A DNA stretch of 64,000 bases, taken from Streptomyces chromofuscus (GTDB taxonomy: Bacteria; Actinomycetota; Actinomycetes; Streptomycetales; Streptomycetaceae). Positions 8,155 to 16,539 of the stretch are shown piece after piece (within the stretch, counting starts at the first letter, position 1; each line of letters starts with the position of its first letter). Below the pieces are notes generated by a model. The model was not told where the DNA came from. It saw only the letters and a list, made by a program, of their open reading frames with translations, and searched no databases. The stretch is from the NCBI RefSeq assembly GCF_015160875.1, contig NZ_CP063374.1, forward strand, positions 3,971,501-4,035,500. The letters run 5' to 3'. A program made the translations under genes and the position numbers.

Positions 8155-8258
8155 GCCGGGGAAAGCAAGAGATCGAATTTGCTAACCGCCGATCTCTTGT
8201 TACCGTTCGAGGAGCCCGGTTGCTGGTGCATCCCCCGTCGCCAGCAACCGGGTCTTTC
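8155..8258 (+). ncRNA. candidate intergenic small RNA
   Basis: Between two convergent genes, beyond the terminator of the first, lies a possible promoter: TTGCCC (8126-8131), 17 bp, then CGAATA (8149-8154). After it come two stem-loops. AAGAGATCG/CGATCTCTT (8167-8198) has 9 bp and a 14-nt loop. CCCGGTTGCTGG/CCAGCAACCGGG (8215-8252) has 12 bp and a 14-nt loop and is followed by TCTTTCC, like a terminator. There is no coding potential. A transcript of roughly 100 nt is inferred, not demonstrated. The second hairpin alone could instead be a terminator for the opposing gene. Confidence 0.4.
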
Positions 8259-8293
8259 CCTGTGCGGAGTCGCTCACGCAACGCCGCCGTCGG

Positions 8294-8878
8294 TCAACTG
8301 CCCGTAGGCGCCGTGGAGTTGCTCCCCGTGCGCAGCAGTGCCGGACCCCGGCCGCCCGGCGCGCCGAACTCCGCGATCGCCGAGTAGGCCGTCGGCTCGC
8401 CCCCCGTCGGCTCCCGGGGCGTCTCGCAACTGGCCGGTTCGTCCTCCGCGCCGACCGGACAGCGCATCTGCACCGTCCGCCCGCCCGGTCCCATCAGGCT
8501 CAGCACGGCGTCCAGGGTCTCGCCGGTCGCGTTGCGGTAGTAGGTGCGCGCCCAGGTCTCCTCGCCCTGCGTCAGCACACAGGTCTGCGCCTCGATGCCG
8601 TCGGGCGAGGTGACTTCGGGGCCGCAGCGGGTGGCGGTGGCCAGGCCGAGGCCGAGCAGGTGGGGGGAGCGGGCGGCGTCGGGCTCGGTGGCCTCCCCGT
8701 CGGGGGCGTCGGCGCCGACAGCGGGCTCCTCGGCGACCTGGGCCTTGGCGTCACGTTCCGACAGCCGTACGGCAGCGGTCTGCCGGTCGTCGTCCGCGGG
8801 CCCCGCGGACGCCATGGCCAGCGGCAGTGCCACCGCGCACGTCGCGACGGCCGCGAGGGCGAGCAGGCGGACATTCAT
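8294..8878 (-). CDS. secreted hypothetical protein
   Basis: A 194-residue protein with a clear Sec signal peptide: MNVR, hydrophobic core LLALAAVATCAVALPLAMA, cleavage near ASA-G. The mature part has an acidic Ala/Glu-rich linker and then a folded domain with four cysteines (RCGP, QTCVL, MRCPV, ASCET) that could form two disulfides. I do not recognise a domain. It is the downstream neighbour of the Prim-Pol-like gene on the same strand, 55 bp apart, so co-transcription is possible. Confidence 0.75.
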   Translation of the reverse strand: MNVRLLALAAVATCAVALPLAMASAGPADDDRQTAAVRLSERDAKAQVAEEPAVGADAPDGEATEPDAARSPHLLGLGLATATRCGPEVTSPDGIEAQTCVLTQGEETWARTYYRNATGETLDAVLSLMGPGGRTVQMRCPVGAEDEPASCETPREPTGGEPTAYSAIAEFGAPGGRGPALLRTGSNSTAPTGS

Positions 8879-8933
8879 GAGGGGACGATAACGACCGGCA
8901 CCGGGCGCCGGGTTCCGCGCGCGCCCGACACCC

Positions 8934-9599
8934 TCAGAACTCGGGCGCGCTCACACCCGTACGGGTGAGGGCGTCGACCACGGCGTCCACCACGGCCTCG
9001 ACGTCGGGCACCCACGGCGCGGCCGAGCCGGGCAGCGGCGCTCGCTCCCAGCGGATCTGCCCCTGACCGGTCTCCGACGGCGGCAGCGCGAGATAGCCGC
9101 CCTCGCTGTGGAAGCGCAGGGAGCCGGGGACGAAGTCCTTGGCGTAGAGCAGTTCGCCGAGCTGTTCCATGGAGTACGGCCGCACGAGCACCGCCCAGCG
9201 GGTGCGGGAGGCGAGGACCGGGCCGAGGCGCATGCCCGTGCGGTCCAGCGCGGTCAGGGCGCGCGCCGCCGCGGGCGCCGGCAGGCTGACCGCGCAGGGT
9301 GCCGTGCCGCCGGTGGCCAGGATGATCGGCGCCGCCGGCCGGTTGGTCCACCACCAGCGCACCATGCGCTCGTCGGTGGTGGCCGCCAGCAGCCCGGGGT
9401 CGAAGGGGTGCGCGCCGGGCACCGTGCACTCGGGGTCGGGGCAGCCGCAGCCGGCCCGGCCCTGCGGGTCCGCCATGACGCCCGGGAGTACGGGCCATTT
9501 CCATTCCGTCGCGAAGGTCAGGGCCGCGCTGATCACGTCAGGCCTCCCGTCGTTCCGCCTGGACAGGAGCCTGCGTCGCCTTCCGAGGATCTCGCGCAT
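8934..9599 (-). CDS. Prim-Pol-like protein (bifunctional DNA primase/polymerase N-terminal domain), probably degenerate
   Basis: A 221-residue protein. The arrangement ISAALTFATEWKWPVLPGV, a Cys cluster CGCPDPECTVPGAHPFDPG, WWTNRPAAPIILATG and a C-terminal LPPSETGQGQIRWERAPL matches actinobacterial proteins annotated with the archaeo-eukaryotic primase-like Prim-Pol domain. In active members a strand carrying two metal-binding Asp residues follows the TG motif; here that stretch reads APCAVSLPAPAAA, with no Asp. The protein is therefore probably not a polymerase. There is no helicase or plasmid context. The start at 9599 keeps a basic N-terminus. Confidence 0.75.
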   Translation of the reverse strand: MREILGRRRRLLSRRNDGRPDVISAALTFATEWKWPVLPGVMADPQGRAGCGCPDPECTVPGAHPFDPGLLAATTDERMVRWWWTNRPAAPIILATGGTAPCAVSLPAPAAARALTALDRTGMRLGPVLASRTRWAVLVRPYSMEQLGELLYAKDFVPGSLRFHSEGGYLALPPSETGQGQIRWERAPLPGSAAPWVPDVEAVVDAVVDALTRTGVSAPEF

Positions 9600-10104
9600 G
9601 AGCGCTCGTTCCTTTCCGTTGCACGCCTGGCAACACCGTGGTCCACATCACATCATGTGTCGATCACTTCACTGTGCGTACCTGTTGGCGCATCACACCC
9701 GGGCCATCGAGCACGGGGAACCCCTATGGGCCGATCGTTGGCTGCGTCCGCGTCCATACTGCGTCCATCTCGAGCATGGGCGTGGCGTGGGGTGGCGAAG
9801 TGTGGCGTTTGCCGTGCCGCGCATTTCTCTTCGCCGCCGTCACGGGAGGATGGGGCTCGGTCGTCGGTGGCTAAGACGCCCGGGTCCGTCACCAGGTTCC
9901 GGGTGCCCCCCAACCACCCCTGGCCTTCACCGAGTACGTACCCATCACGACCGCTGTGACGCTCCGTGGAGCAAGCCCAGTCGACCGCAATGGGGCATTA
10001 CCCGAAGCAGTTTTCAGCCAACTTCCGCTTTCCGCAAGAGATCCCGGGACATCCCGCCCGGAAACCACGACAGACCCACGGACACCAGTAATCCCAGCAG
10101 GACA
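9600..10104. other. divergent intergenic region
   Basis: About 500 bp separate the Prim-Pol-like gene (minus) and the GAF/PP2C gene (plus). It must hold promoters for both, but I see no confident -10/-35 pair. CACATCATGTG (9649-9659) is an imperfect palindrome. The plus frame upstream of the phosphatase is open but lacks family features and is treated as non-coding. Confidence 0.4.
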
Positions 10105-11610
10105 ATGCTGGACATCTCCTCACGAGTGCGTGTACATGTGGAGACACTGCTAGCGGCGCAAAATGACATGGGGGTTTGCGATGCTTCTGAGCAAAACGCG
10201 CCGGTCGGAAAGCCGGACGCCATGAACGCCCCGCACCCTCCGAAAGTGGCTGGAATCGATCCGACGGTTCCGGCACCCGCACACACTGTCGCGCCCTCCT
10301 CCCCGACCGCCTCCGCCGTCACCACCGGCCCCGGGGCCCTCCTCCAGGACCGCCTCGCCGGCTGGGTCTCGGACCTCACGACGCTGCACGAACTCACCGA
10401 ACGCCTGGCCCGCACGGGCACACTCGCCGAGGCGCTGCGGGAACTGCTGCGCGCCGGAGCGGCCCTGGTGGGCGCCCGGCGCGGTCTCGTCGTACTGGAA
10501 CCGGCCGACGGTCTCGGCCCGCGCCGCACCGTCGGGCTGGGCCTCGCCCCCGCGGATCTCGGCCACATCGAGACCGTGCCGCGCGGTTCGATGCCATACG
10601 GCGACCTGCTGGACGCCCCGGTCGGGCCGCCGGGCGGCGTCCGGGAGATCGTTCGGCCCGATCTGCTCGCCGAGGACGGCCTCGACCCCCGCCACCGCGA
10701 GGTGGCCCGCCGCCTCGGCTACGCCGCCAGCTACGCCCTCCCCCTGGCCACCGAGGCCGGCCGCCTCGGCGCCGCCGTGTGGCTCTACGACGAACCCGCC
10801 GAACCGGTCGAACGGCAGCGGCACCTCGTCGGCCTGTACGCCCGCTACGCCGGCGAACACCTCGCCCGGCTGCTCGAAGTCGAGCGCACGCGCGCGTGCA
10901 TGGCGACCATCTCCGAGGAACTGCTGCCGTCCCGGCTCCCCCGCGTCTCCGGTGTCCAGCTCGCCGCCCGGCACCGCACCGGACCGCGCGGCGGCGGCGA
11001 CTGGTACGACGCCCTGCCGCTGCCGGACGCCGCCCTCGGTCTCGCCGTGGGGTCCGTCACCGGGTCGGGGCCCAGCGCGGTCGCCGCGATGGGACGGCTG
11101 CGGGCCTCCCTGCGCGCGTACGCCGTGATGGAGGGCGAGGACCCGGTCGCCGTCCTGTCCGACCTGGAGCTGCTGCTCCGGCTGACCGAGCCCGCCCGCT
11201 CCGCCACCGCCCTGTTCGCCTACGTCGAACCCGCGTTGCACAAGATCACGCTGGCCGGTGCCGGGCACTGCCCGCCGCTGCTGATCGGGGAGCGGCGCAC
11301 GGAGTTCGTGGAGACGTCGGTCTCGGCGCCGCTCGGCATGCTCGCCTGCTGGGAGGCGCCCAGCGTGGAGGTGCAGGCGGAGCCCGGAGAGACGGTTCTG
11401 CTGTACACCGACGGGCTGCTCCAGCGCACCGGCGACCCCGTGGACCGCGCCTTCGCCCGGCTGCACGCCGCGGCGGCCTGCCTGCCGCGGGCCAAGCGCC
11501 GTGATCCGGACGCGCTGGTCGACCACGTCCTGCGGACAGTGCTCCCCGACGAACTGCACTCGGCGGACAGCGAGGAGGACGTGGTGCTGCTGGCGGCGCG
11601 CTTCGAGTGA
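10105..11610 (+). CDS. GAF domain plus SpoIIE-type PP2C phosphatase-like protein
   Basis: About 501 residues from ATG 10105. A disordered N-terminus is followed by a GAF sensor domain (about 95-260) and a PP2C/SpoIIE domain (about 275-500). Such proteins dephosphorylate STAS anti-anti-sigma factors. Metal-ligand motifs are partly retained: GGGDWYD (D299), LYTDGLLQ (D436) and SEEDVVLL (D492). The motif that is normally GDVxGHG reads GSVTGSG, putting Ser317 where a metal-binding Asp is expected, so activity may be reduced or lost. The frame is open far upstream, so the start is uncertain; ATG 10105 gives a plausible conserved N-terminus. Confidence 0.82.
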   Translation: MLDISSRVRVHVETLLAAQNDMGVCDASEQNAPVGKPDAMNAPHPPKVAGIDPTVPAPAHTVAPSSPTASAVTTGPGALLQDRLAGWVSDLTTLHELTERLARTGTLAEALRELLRAGAALVGARRGLVVLEPADGLGPRRTVGLGLAPADLGHIETVPRGSMPYGDLLDAPVGPPGGVREIVRPDLLAEDGLDPRHREVARRLGYAASYALPLATEAGRLGAAVWLYDEPAEPVERQRHLVGLYARYAGEHLARLLEVERTRACMATISEELLPSRLPRVSGVQLAARHRTGPRGGGDWYDALPLPDAALGLAVGSVTGSGPSAVAAMGRLRASLRAYAVMEGEDPVAVLSDLELLLRLTEPARSATALFAYVEPALHKITLAGAGHCPPLLIGERRTEFVETSVSAPLGMLACWEAPSVEVQAEPGETVLLYTDGLLQRTGDPVDRAFARLHAAAACLPRAKRRDPDALVDHVLRTVLPDELHSADSEEDVVLLAARFE

Positions 11611-11713
11611 CCCCGGCGTCACGCCGACGCCCGGGACGGTCTTCCGGCCCCGGGCCCCCTTTCGTGCGACCGTACGATGGAGGGGGTCCAGTGCCGTATC
11701 TAGGAGGATGACC

Positions 11714-13174
11714 GTGGCCGAAGAGCTCCCGGAGACCCCGGTTGAGGCTTCTGAGGAAGAGCCCATCAAGCAGCGCAAGAACGGCCTGTACCCGGGCGTG
11801 TCCGACGAGCTGGCCGAGAACATGAAGTCCGGCTGGGCCGACACCGAGCTGCGCGACCTGCAGCCGATCCCGCAGGCCGCCGAGACGGCCGCCCGCCGCG
11901 CCGCGCTCTCCGCCCGCTTCCCCGGCGACCGCCTGGTGATCCCCGCCGGAAACCTCAAGACCCGCTCGAACGACACCGAGTACGCCTTCCGCGCGTCGGT
12001 CGCGTACGCGTACCTCACCGGCAACCAGACCGAGGACGGCGTCCTGGTCATGGAGCCGACCGCGGGCGGCCACCAGGCCACGATCTACCTGCTGCCCCGT
12101 TCCGACCGCGAGAACGGCGAGTTCTGGCTGGACGGCCAGGGCGAGCTGTGGGTCGGCCGCCGGCACTCGCTCACCGAGGCGGAGCAGCTGTACGGCATCC
12201 CCGCCTCCGACGTCCGTGAGCTGGCCGACCGGCTGCGCGGGGCGACCGGTCCGGTGCGGGTCCTTCGGGGGTACGACGCCGGGATCGAGGCCGCGCTGAA
12301 CGACAAGGTCACCGCCGAGCGGGACGAGGAACTGCGGGTGTTCCTCTCCGAGATGCGCCTGGTGAAGGACGAGTTCGAGATCGGCGAGCTGCAGAAGGCC
12401 GTCGACTCGACGGTGCGGGGCTTCGAGGACGTGGTGCGCGTCCTGGACAAGGCCGAGGCGACCTCCGAGCGGTACATCGAGGGAACGTTCTTCCTCCGCG
12501 CGCGCGTGGAGGGCAACGACGTGGGCTACGGCTCCATCTGCGCCGCCGGCCCGCACGCCTGCACGCTGCACTGGGTGCGCAACGACGGGCCGGTGCGGTC
12601 GGGTGATCTGCTACTGCTGGACGCGGGCGTGGAGACGCACACGTACTACACCGCGGACGTGACGCGGACGCTGCCGATCAACGGGCGGTACAGCGAGATC
12701 CAGCGCAAGATCTACGACGCGGTCTACGACGCCCAGGAGGCCGGGATCGCGGCGGTGAAGCCGGGGGCGAAGTACCGGGACTTCCACGACGCGGCTCAGC
12801 GCGTGCTCGCCGAGAGGCTGGTCGAGTGGGGGCTGGTCGAGGGACCGGTCGAGCGGGTGCTGGAGCTCGGGCTGCAGCGCCGCTGGACGCTGCACGGGAC
12901 CGGGCACATGCTCGGCATGGACGTCCACGACTGTGCGGCGGCGCGGACCGAGACGTACGTCGACGGCGTGCTGGAGCCGGGGATGTGCCTGACCGTCGAG
13001 CCGGGCCTGTACTTCCAGGCCGACGACCTGACCGTGCCGGAGGAGTACCGGGGCATCGGCGTCCGGATCGAGGACGACATCCTGGTGACCGAGGACGGGA
13101 ACCGGAACCTCAGCGCCGGGCTGCCCCGGCGGGCGGACGAGGTCGAGGAGTGGATGGCCTCCCTCAAGGGGTGA
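11714..13174 (+). CDS. pepP: Xaa-Pro aminopeptidase (aminopeptidase P, M24B)
   Basis: A 486-residue cytoplasmic metallopeptidase that removes N-terminal residues preceding proline. An N-terminal aminopeptidase-P domain is followed by the pita-bread M24 domain. The metal ligands are visible in LLLDAGVETHTYYTADVTRT (two Asp), LHGTGHMLGMDVHD (His), LTVEPGLY (Glu) and GVRIEDD (Glu). The GTG at 11714 is preferred over ATG 11708 because AGGAGG at 11702-11707 is correctly spaced only for the GTG. Confidence 0.95.
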   Translation: MAEELPETPVEASEEEPIKQRKNGLYPGVSDELAENMKSGWADTELRDLQPIPQAAETAARRAALSARFPGDRLVIPAGNLKTRSNDTEYAFRASVAYAYLTGNQTEDGVLVMEPTAGGHQATIYLLPRSDRENGEFWLDGQGELWVGRRHSLTEAEQLYGIPASDVRELADRLRGATGPVRVLRGYDAGIEAALNDKVTAERDEELRVFLSEMRLVKDEFEIGELQKAVDSTVRGFEDVVRVLDKAEATSERYIEGTFFLRARVEGNDVGYGSICAAGPHACTLHWVRNDGPVRSGDLLLLDAGVETHTYYTADVTRTLPINGRYSEIQRKIYDAVYDAQEAGIAAVKPGAKYRDFHDAAQRVLAERLVEWGLVEGPVERVLELGLQRRWTLHGTGHMLGMDVHDCAAARTETYVDGVLEPGMCLTVEPGLYFQADDLTVPEEYRGIGVRIEDDILVTEDGNRNLSAGLPRRADEVEEWMASLKG

Positions 13175-13295
13175 GGACGAGCCTCGAAGGATGACGACGT
13201 GCCTCGAGAAATGAGGCGTGACGGCCGGACGCCGAGCGGGGTGTCCGGCCGTCGTCGTTCGCTCTCACCGGCCGGGAACGTCGTGTCCCGCAGCG

Positions 13296-13745
13296 CTACA
13301 CCGCCATCAGCGGCGCGTCCTCTCTCCACTTGAGGATCTTGTCGAAGCTGACCACGGCCCCGTCCCGGCCGGGGTGGTTGCCGATGTGGACGTGATCGGC
13401 GAGTTCCTCGATGAGGCAGAGGCCCCGGCCGTGTTCGGCGTCCGTGCGGGCCGGCGGCGTACGGGGGTGGGGGCGGGTGAAGCCGGGGCCGGAGTCGGTG
13501 ACCTCGATGCGGCACTTCTCGCCGTCGAGGTAGGCGGTGACCCGGTACACCTCGCAGGAGCGGCCGTGCGCGGTGTCCCCGCCGTGCTCCACGGCGTTCG
13601 CGCAGGCCTCGGTGAGCGCGACGGAGAGGTCGTACGAGACGTCCGGGTCGACTCCGGCCGTCTCCATCGTGCCGAGCAGCAGACGCCGGGCGAGCGGCAC
13701 GCTCGCGGCCTCGCGCCGCAGATGGAGTGACCACCAGATGCTCAT
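13296..13745 (-). CDS. RsbW-like ATP-binding anti-sigma/regulatory protein
   Basis: A 149-residue stand-alone GHKL ATPase with N-box EACANAVEHGG, G1 box VTDSGPGF and G2 box HGRGLCLIEELAD. This is the size and pattern of serine kinases that bind sigma factors or phosphorylate STAS partners. ATG 13745 is preceded by AGGAGG. No cognate sigma or antagonist gene is adjacent. It is the second such protein in the first 14 kb, with a PP2C-like protein between them, so the three could belong to related switch pathways; that is inference. Confidence 0.88.
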   Translation of the reverse strand: MSIWWSLHLRREAASVPLARRLLLGTMETAGVDPDVSYDLSVALTEACANAVEHGGDTAHGRSCEVYRVTAYLDGEKCRIEVTDSGPGFTRPHPRTPPARTDAEHGRGLCLIEELADHVHIGNHPGRDGAVVSFDKILKWREDAPLMAV

Positions 13746-13961
13746 GCTCCAGCCTCCTGGCCGCGGCTCGACATACCGTTACCTATTACCGCGCGTAGGC
13801 GTATGTAAGCGCGGATTCAACGTGATGCCGCCCATACGGGGGATGCGCTCACGGTGGCGAACGGTGTATGTGGGGCCGGAGTCTTCCGGACGGGTGACCG
13901 GCGGTGGCAGGCGCGCCGGGCCTGCCGGTACAGACGTGGATGTTCCGGACTCGTAGGGAAG

Positions 13962-14034
13962 TTGCGGACCGTACGCATTCTTGCGGACCGAACGGAATTC
14001 GTGGACCGTACGGAATCTTGCGGACCTGCCGTAT
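13962..14034. repeat. four imperfect tandem repeats of about 17-20 bp
   Basis: The units start at 13962 (TTGCGGACCGTACGCATTC), 13981 (TTGCGGACCGAACGGAATTC), 14001 (GTGGACCGTACGGAATC) and 14018 (TTGCGGACCTGCCGTAT). Units 1 and 3 contain the palindrome core CCGTACGG or a near version. They lie 35-110 bp before the first gene of the copper cluster and could be a multi-site operator. Function is inferred from position only. Confidence 0.55.
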
Positions 14035-14069
14035 GACGGCGACGAGCCCAGTGCGATGATGAGCCCGCC

Positions 14070-14903
14070 ATGTCTGCCCCCCACCCGCGCACGGTGCGCA
14101 CCGGAGCAGGGCTCCGGATCCCGCGGGCCGCGGTCTTCGCCGCGGTCTGCGTCGTGCTGTCCGGGGCCGGGCACGCCATCGCCTCCTGCGCCACGGTTCC
14201 GCTGTGGACGCTGGGCGCCGGCTTCCTGGGAGTGCTCCTGGTGGCGGCGCCCCTCGCCGGGCGGGAGCGCTCGCTGCCGGCGATAGCGGCGCTGCTCGCG
14301 GCCGGGCAGACCGTGCTGCACACGCTGTTCGGGCTGGGTCAGCACAGTACGGCGGCCGCGTCCGCCGCGGCTCCCCCGGTGACCGGCGCGGCGTCCGACG
14401 CGGCGCTCGTCGCGCAGGCCGCGCGGCTGGTGTGCGGAGCCACGGCGGCGGCGCTCAGTCCGGCGCAGGCCCAGCGGATCCTCGTCGACGCCCGGCTCTA
14501 CCCGGGTACCGACCCGGCAACGCACGCCGCGCATCATCCGGCGGACGCCATGTCCACCGCCGCCGACTCCTCCACCGCGCTGCTGCCGTCGCTGCCCATG
14601 CTGCTCGGCCACGTCCTCGCGGCGGTCGTCGCGGGGTGGCTGCTGCGCCGCGGTGACCTCGCCCTGCTGCGGATCGCCGAACTCTCGGCGCATGCGGTCG
14701 CGGAAGGCGCGCCCGTACGATCCCTGCGCGCGGCGTTCGCGCTGGCGCGCGCCCTGCGTGCCGGGCTCCCCGGCGCGCCGGACGTCCGCCCGGGCATCCG
14801 GCGCGCTCCCGCACACGTGATCCCCGAGCCTCGCACCACCGCACTCCAGCACACCGTGATCCGGCGCGGGCCGCCTGCCGCCGTGCTCGTTCTCGCCGCC
14901 TGA
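14070..14903 (+). CDS. His-rich integral membrane protein, first gene of copper cluster
   Basis: A 277-residue protein. Hydrophobic segments lie at about 20-40, 45-63 and 69-85, with another after residue 170 (LLPSLPMLLGHVLAAVVAGWLL). Histidines cluster in TVLHTLFGLGQH and THAAHHPADAM, and Met residues lie nearby, which suggests metal handling. I do not recognise a named family. It precedes YcnI, Sco, PCuAC and CopCD genes on the same strand (154 bp before YcnI), so a role in copper traffic at the membrane is likely by context. The C-terminus is a basic cytoplasmic tail. Confidence 0.72.
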   Translation: MSAPHPRTVRTGAGLRIPRAAVFAAVCVVLSGAGHAIASCATVPLWTLGAGFLGVLLVAAPLAGRERSLPAIAALLAAGQTVLHTLFGLGQHSTAAASAAAPPVTGAASDAALVAQAARLVCGATAAALSPAQAQRILVDARLYPGTDPATHAAHHPADAMSTAADSSTALLPSLPMLLGHVLAAVVAGWLLRRGDLALLRIAELSAHAVAEGAPVRSLRAAFALARALRAGLPGAPDVRPGIRRAPAHVIPEPRTTALQHTVIRRGPPAAVLVLAA

Positions 14904-15057
14904 CGCGCCGCGCTCCGCCACTTCCTTCCGTGGGCCGCCGCCGTCGCGCGGCACGCATGCGTGCGTCCCGATCACCGCAGGGCCTCAACGGGCACCGTCA
15001 CGCGCGCGTACCCCTCTTCGCCAACGGAACCTCACTCGAAGTGGAGTGCTCATCGCC

Positions 15058-15810
15058 ATGAAGGCCTTCCGTCTCGCCGCCGCCACCACTGTCGCCGCCT
15101 CGGCCGTCGTCGTCCTGTCCGCCCCCGCCCTCGCGCACGTCAGCGTGCAGCCGGAGGGCACGGCCGCCAAGGGCGGCTACGCGGTCGTCGACTTCAAGGT
15201 CCCCAACGAGCGCGACGACGCGTCGACCACCAAGCTGGAGATCAACTTCCCGACCGAGCACCCACTGTCCTCGGTGCTGCCCGAGCCGGTGCCGGGCTGG
15301 GACGTCAAGGTGACCAAGTCCACGCTGGACAAGCCGCTCGAGGTGCACGGGCGGCAGATCACCGAGGCAGTCAGCAAGGTCACCTGGACCGCCGACGGCG
15401 ACGGCATCGAGCCCGGCTTCTTCCAGAAGTTCCCGGTCTCCGTGGGCGCGCTGCCCGAGGACGCCGACGAACTCGTCTTCAAGGCGATCCAGACGTACGA
15501 CAACGACGAGGTCGTGCGCTGGATCGAGGTGCCGCAGGAGGGCCAGGAGGAGCCGGAGAACCCGGCGCCCGTGCTGGAGCTGACCGCCGCCGAGGACGAC
15601 CACCACGGCTCGTCGGCGTCCGGGCAGGCCTCCGAGGAGCCCTCCGACGACGCCTCGGCCGCCGCCGCCGACACCACCGCCGAGGCCGCCGTCGAGCCGG
15701 CCGACAGCACCGACACCACCGCCCGTGTCCTCGGCGTCGTCGGCATCGTCGTCGGCGCGGCCGGTGTGGCGTACGGCGTGCTGGCCGGCCGTCGGCGCGA
15801 CACCGCCTGA
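15058..15810 (+). CDS. YcnI-family (DUF1775) copper-associated protein
   Basis: About 250 residues. The signal peptide is followed by mature AHVSVQPEG, in which the N-terminal His (H27) is the predicted copper ligand of YcnI domains. The DUF1775 domain spans about 27-165. A Ser/Ala/Glu-rich linker and one C-terminal membrane helix (VLGVVGIVVGAAGVAYGVLAG) with basic anchor RRR follow, so the protein is held at the outer face of the membrane. ATG 15058 is preferred to the in-frame GTG 15046 because it begins the signal peptide (MKAFRLA). Confidence 0.88.
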   Translation: MKAFRLAAATTVAASAVVVLSAPALAHVSVQPEGTAAKGGYAVVDFKVPNERDDASTTKLEINFPTEHPLSSVLPEPVPGWDVKVTKSTLDKPLEVHGRQITEAVSKVTWTADGDGIEPGFFQKFPVSVGALPEDADELVFKAIQTYDNDEVVRWIEVPQEGQEEPENPAPVLELTAAEDDHHGSSASGQASEEPSDDASAAAADTTAEAAVEPADSTDTTARVLGVVGIVVGAAGVAYGVLAGRRRDTA

Positions 15811-15888
15811 CGCCTCCGCTCCGACGGTGTGTGCCGGGGCGTACGGCCCCGGTGCGCACCGAAGAATTCACATCTGGGACATTTTTCT

Positions 15889-16539
15889 ATGCGCAAGAAG
15901 ACGTTCGCGGCGGCCGCGCTGCTCGCCGCCGCCACCCTGACCCTGTCCGCCTGCGGCACCGGCGACGACGGCGGTTCGCCCGTCGCCGTGGTCTCCGAGG
16001 AGGGCGGTTCCGACAAGGCGGGCACCGTCCTCGACCAGCCGTTCGAGAAGCCGGACCTGGTGCTGACGGACACCGACGGCGAGAAGTACGACCTCCGCAA
16101 GGAGACCGCGGGCAAGCCGACGCTGATCTACTTCGGCTACACCAACTGCCCCGACGTCTGCCCGCTGACGATGAACAACATCGCCGTCGCCAAGACCAAG
16201 CTGCCCAAGGCGCAGCAGGACGAGCTGCGGATCGTGTTCGTCACCACCGACCCGGACCGGGACACCCCGGCCGCGCTCGGCAAGTGGCTCAAGGGCATCG
16301 ACCCCCGGGTCGTCGGCCTGAGCGGCGACTTCCCGACCGTCCAGGCCGCCGCCCGCACCCTCGGCATCTCCATCGAGGCGCCGCACAAGGAGAAGGGCAA
16401 GATCGTCTCCGCGCACGGCACCCAGGTCGTCGCCTTCTCCCCGAAGACCGACGCCGGGTACGTGCTCTACGGCGAGGACGCCACCGTCGACGACTACATC
16501 AAGGACCTCCCCAAGCTGGTCAAGGGGGAGAGGCCGTGA
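15889..16539 (+). CDS. Sco-type copper chaperone lipoprotein (SCO1/SenC)
   Basis: A 216-residue protein. The lipoprotein signal ends LTLSAC (C22). The thioredoxin-like fold carries copper-binding C87-x3-C91 (TNCPDVCP) and H176 (SAHGTQV), the canonical Sco set. Sco proteins deliver copper to the CuA site of cytochrome c oxidase and, in Streptomyces, are linked to copper-dependent development. The stop overlaps the start of the PCuAC gene by 4 bp (GTGA), indicating translational coupling. Confidence 0.94.
   Translation: MRKKTFAAAALLAAATLTLSACGTGDDGGSPVAVVSEEGGSDKAGTVLDQPFEKPDLVLTDTDGEKYDLRKETAGKPTLIYFGYTNCPDVCPLTMNNIAVAKTKLPKAQQDELRIVFVTTDPDRDTPAALGKWLKGIDPRVVGLSGDFPTVQAAARTLGISIEAPHKEKGKIVSAHGTQVVAFSPKTDAGYVLYGEDATVDDYIKDLPKLVKGERP

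Noticed and set aside
8091-8215. Possible cyclic-di-AMP or other riboswitch in the gap after the SEC-C gene
   Set aside because: The sequence lacks the conserved blocks I know for these classes, and no gene starts downstream on that strand.
9169-10104. Upstream extension of the GAF/PP2C reading frame
   Set aside because: It overlaps the Prim-Pol-like gene and a divergent promoter region, has no conserved sequence and has poor codon bias compared with the part after 10105.
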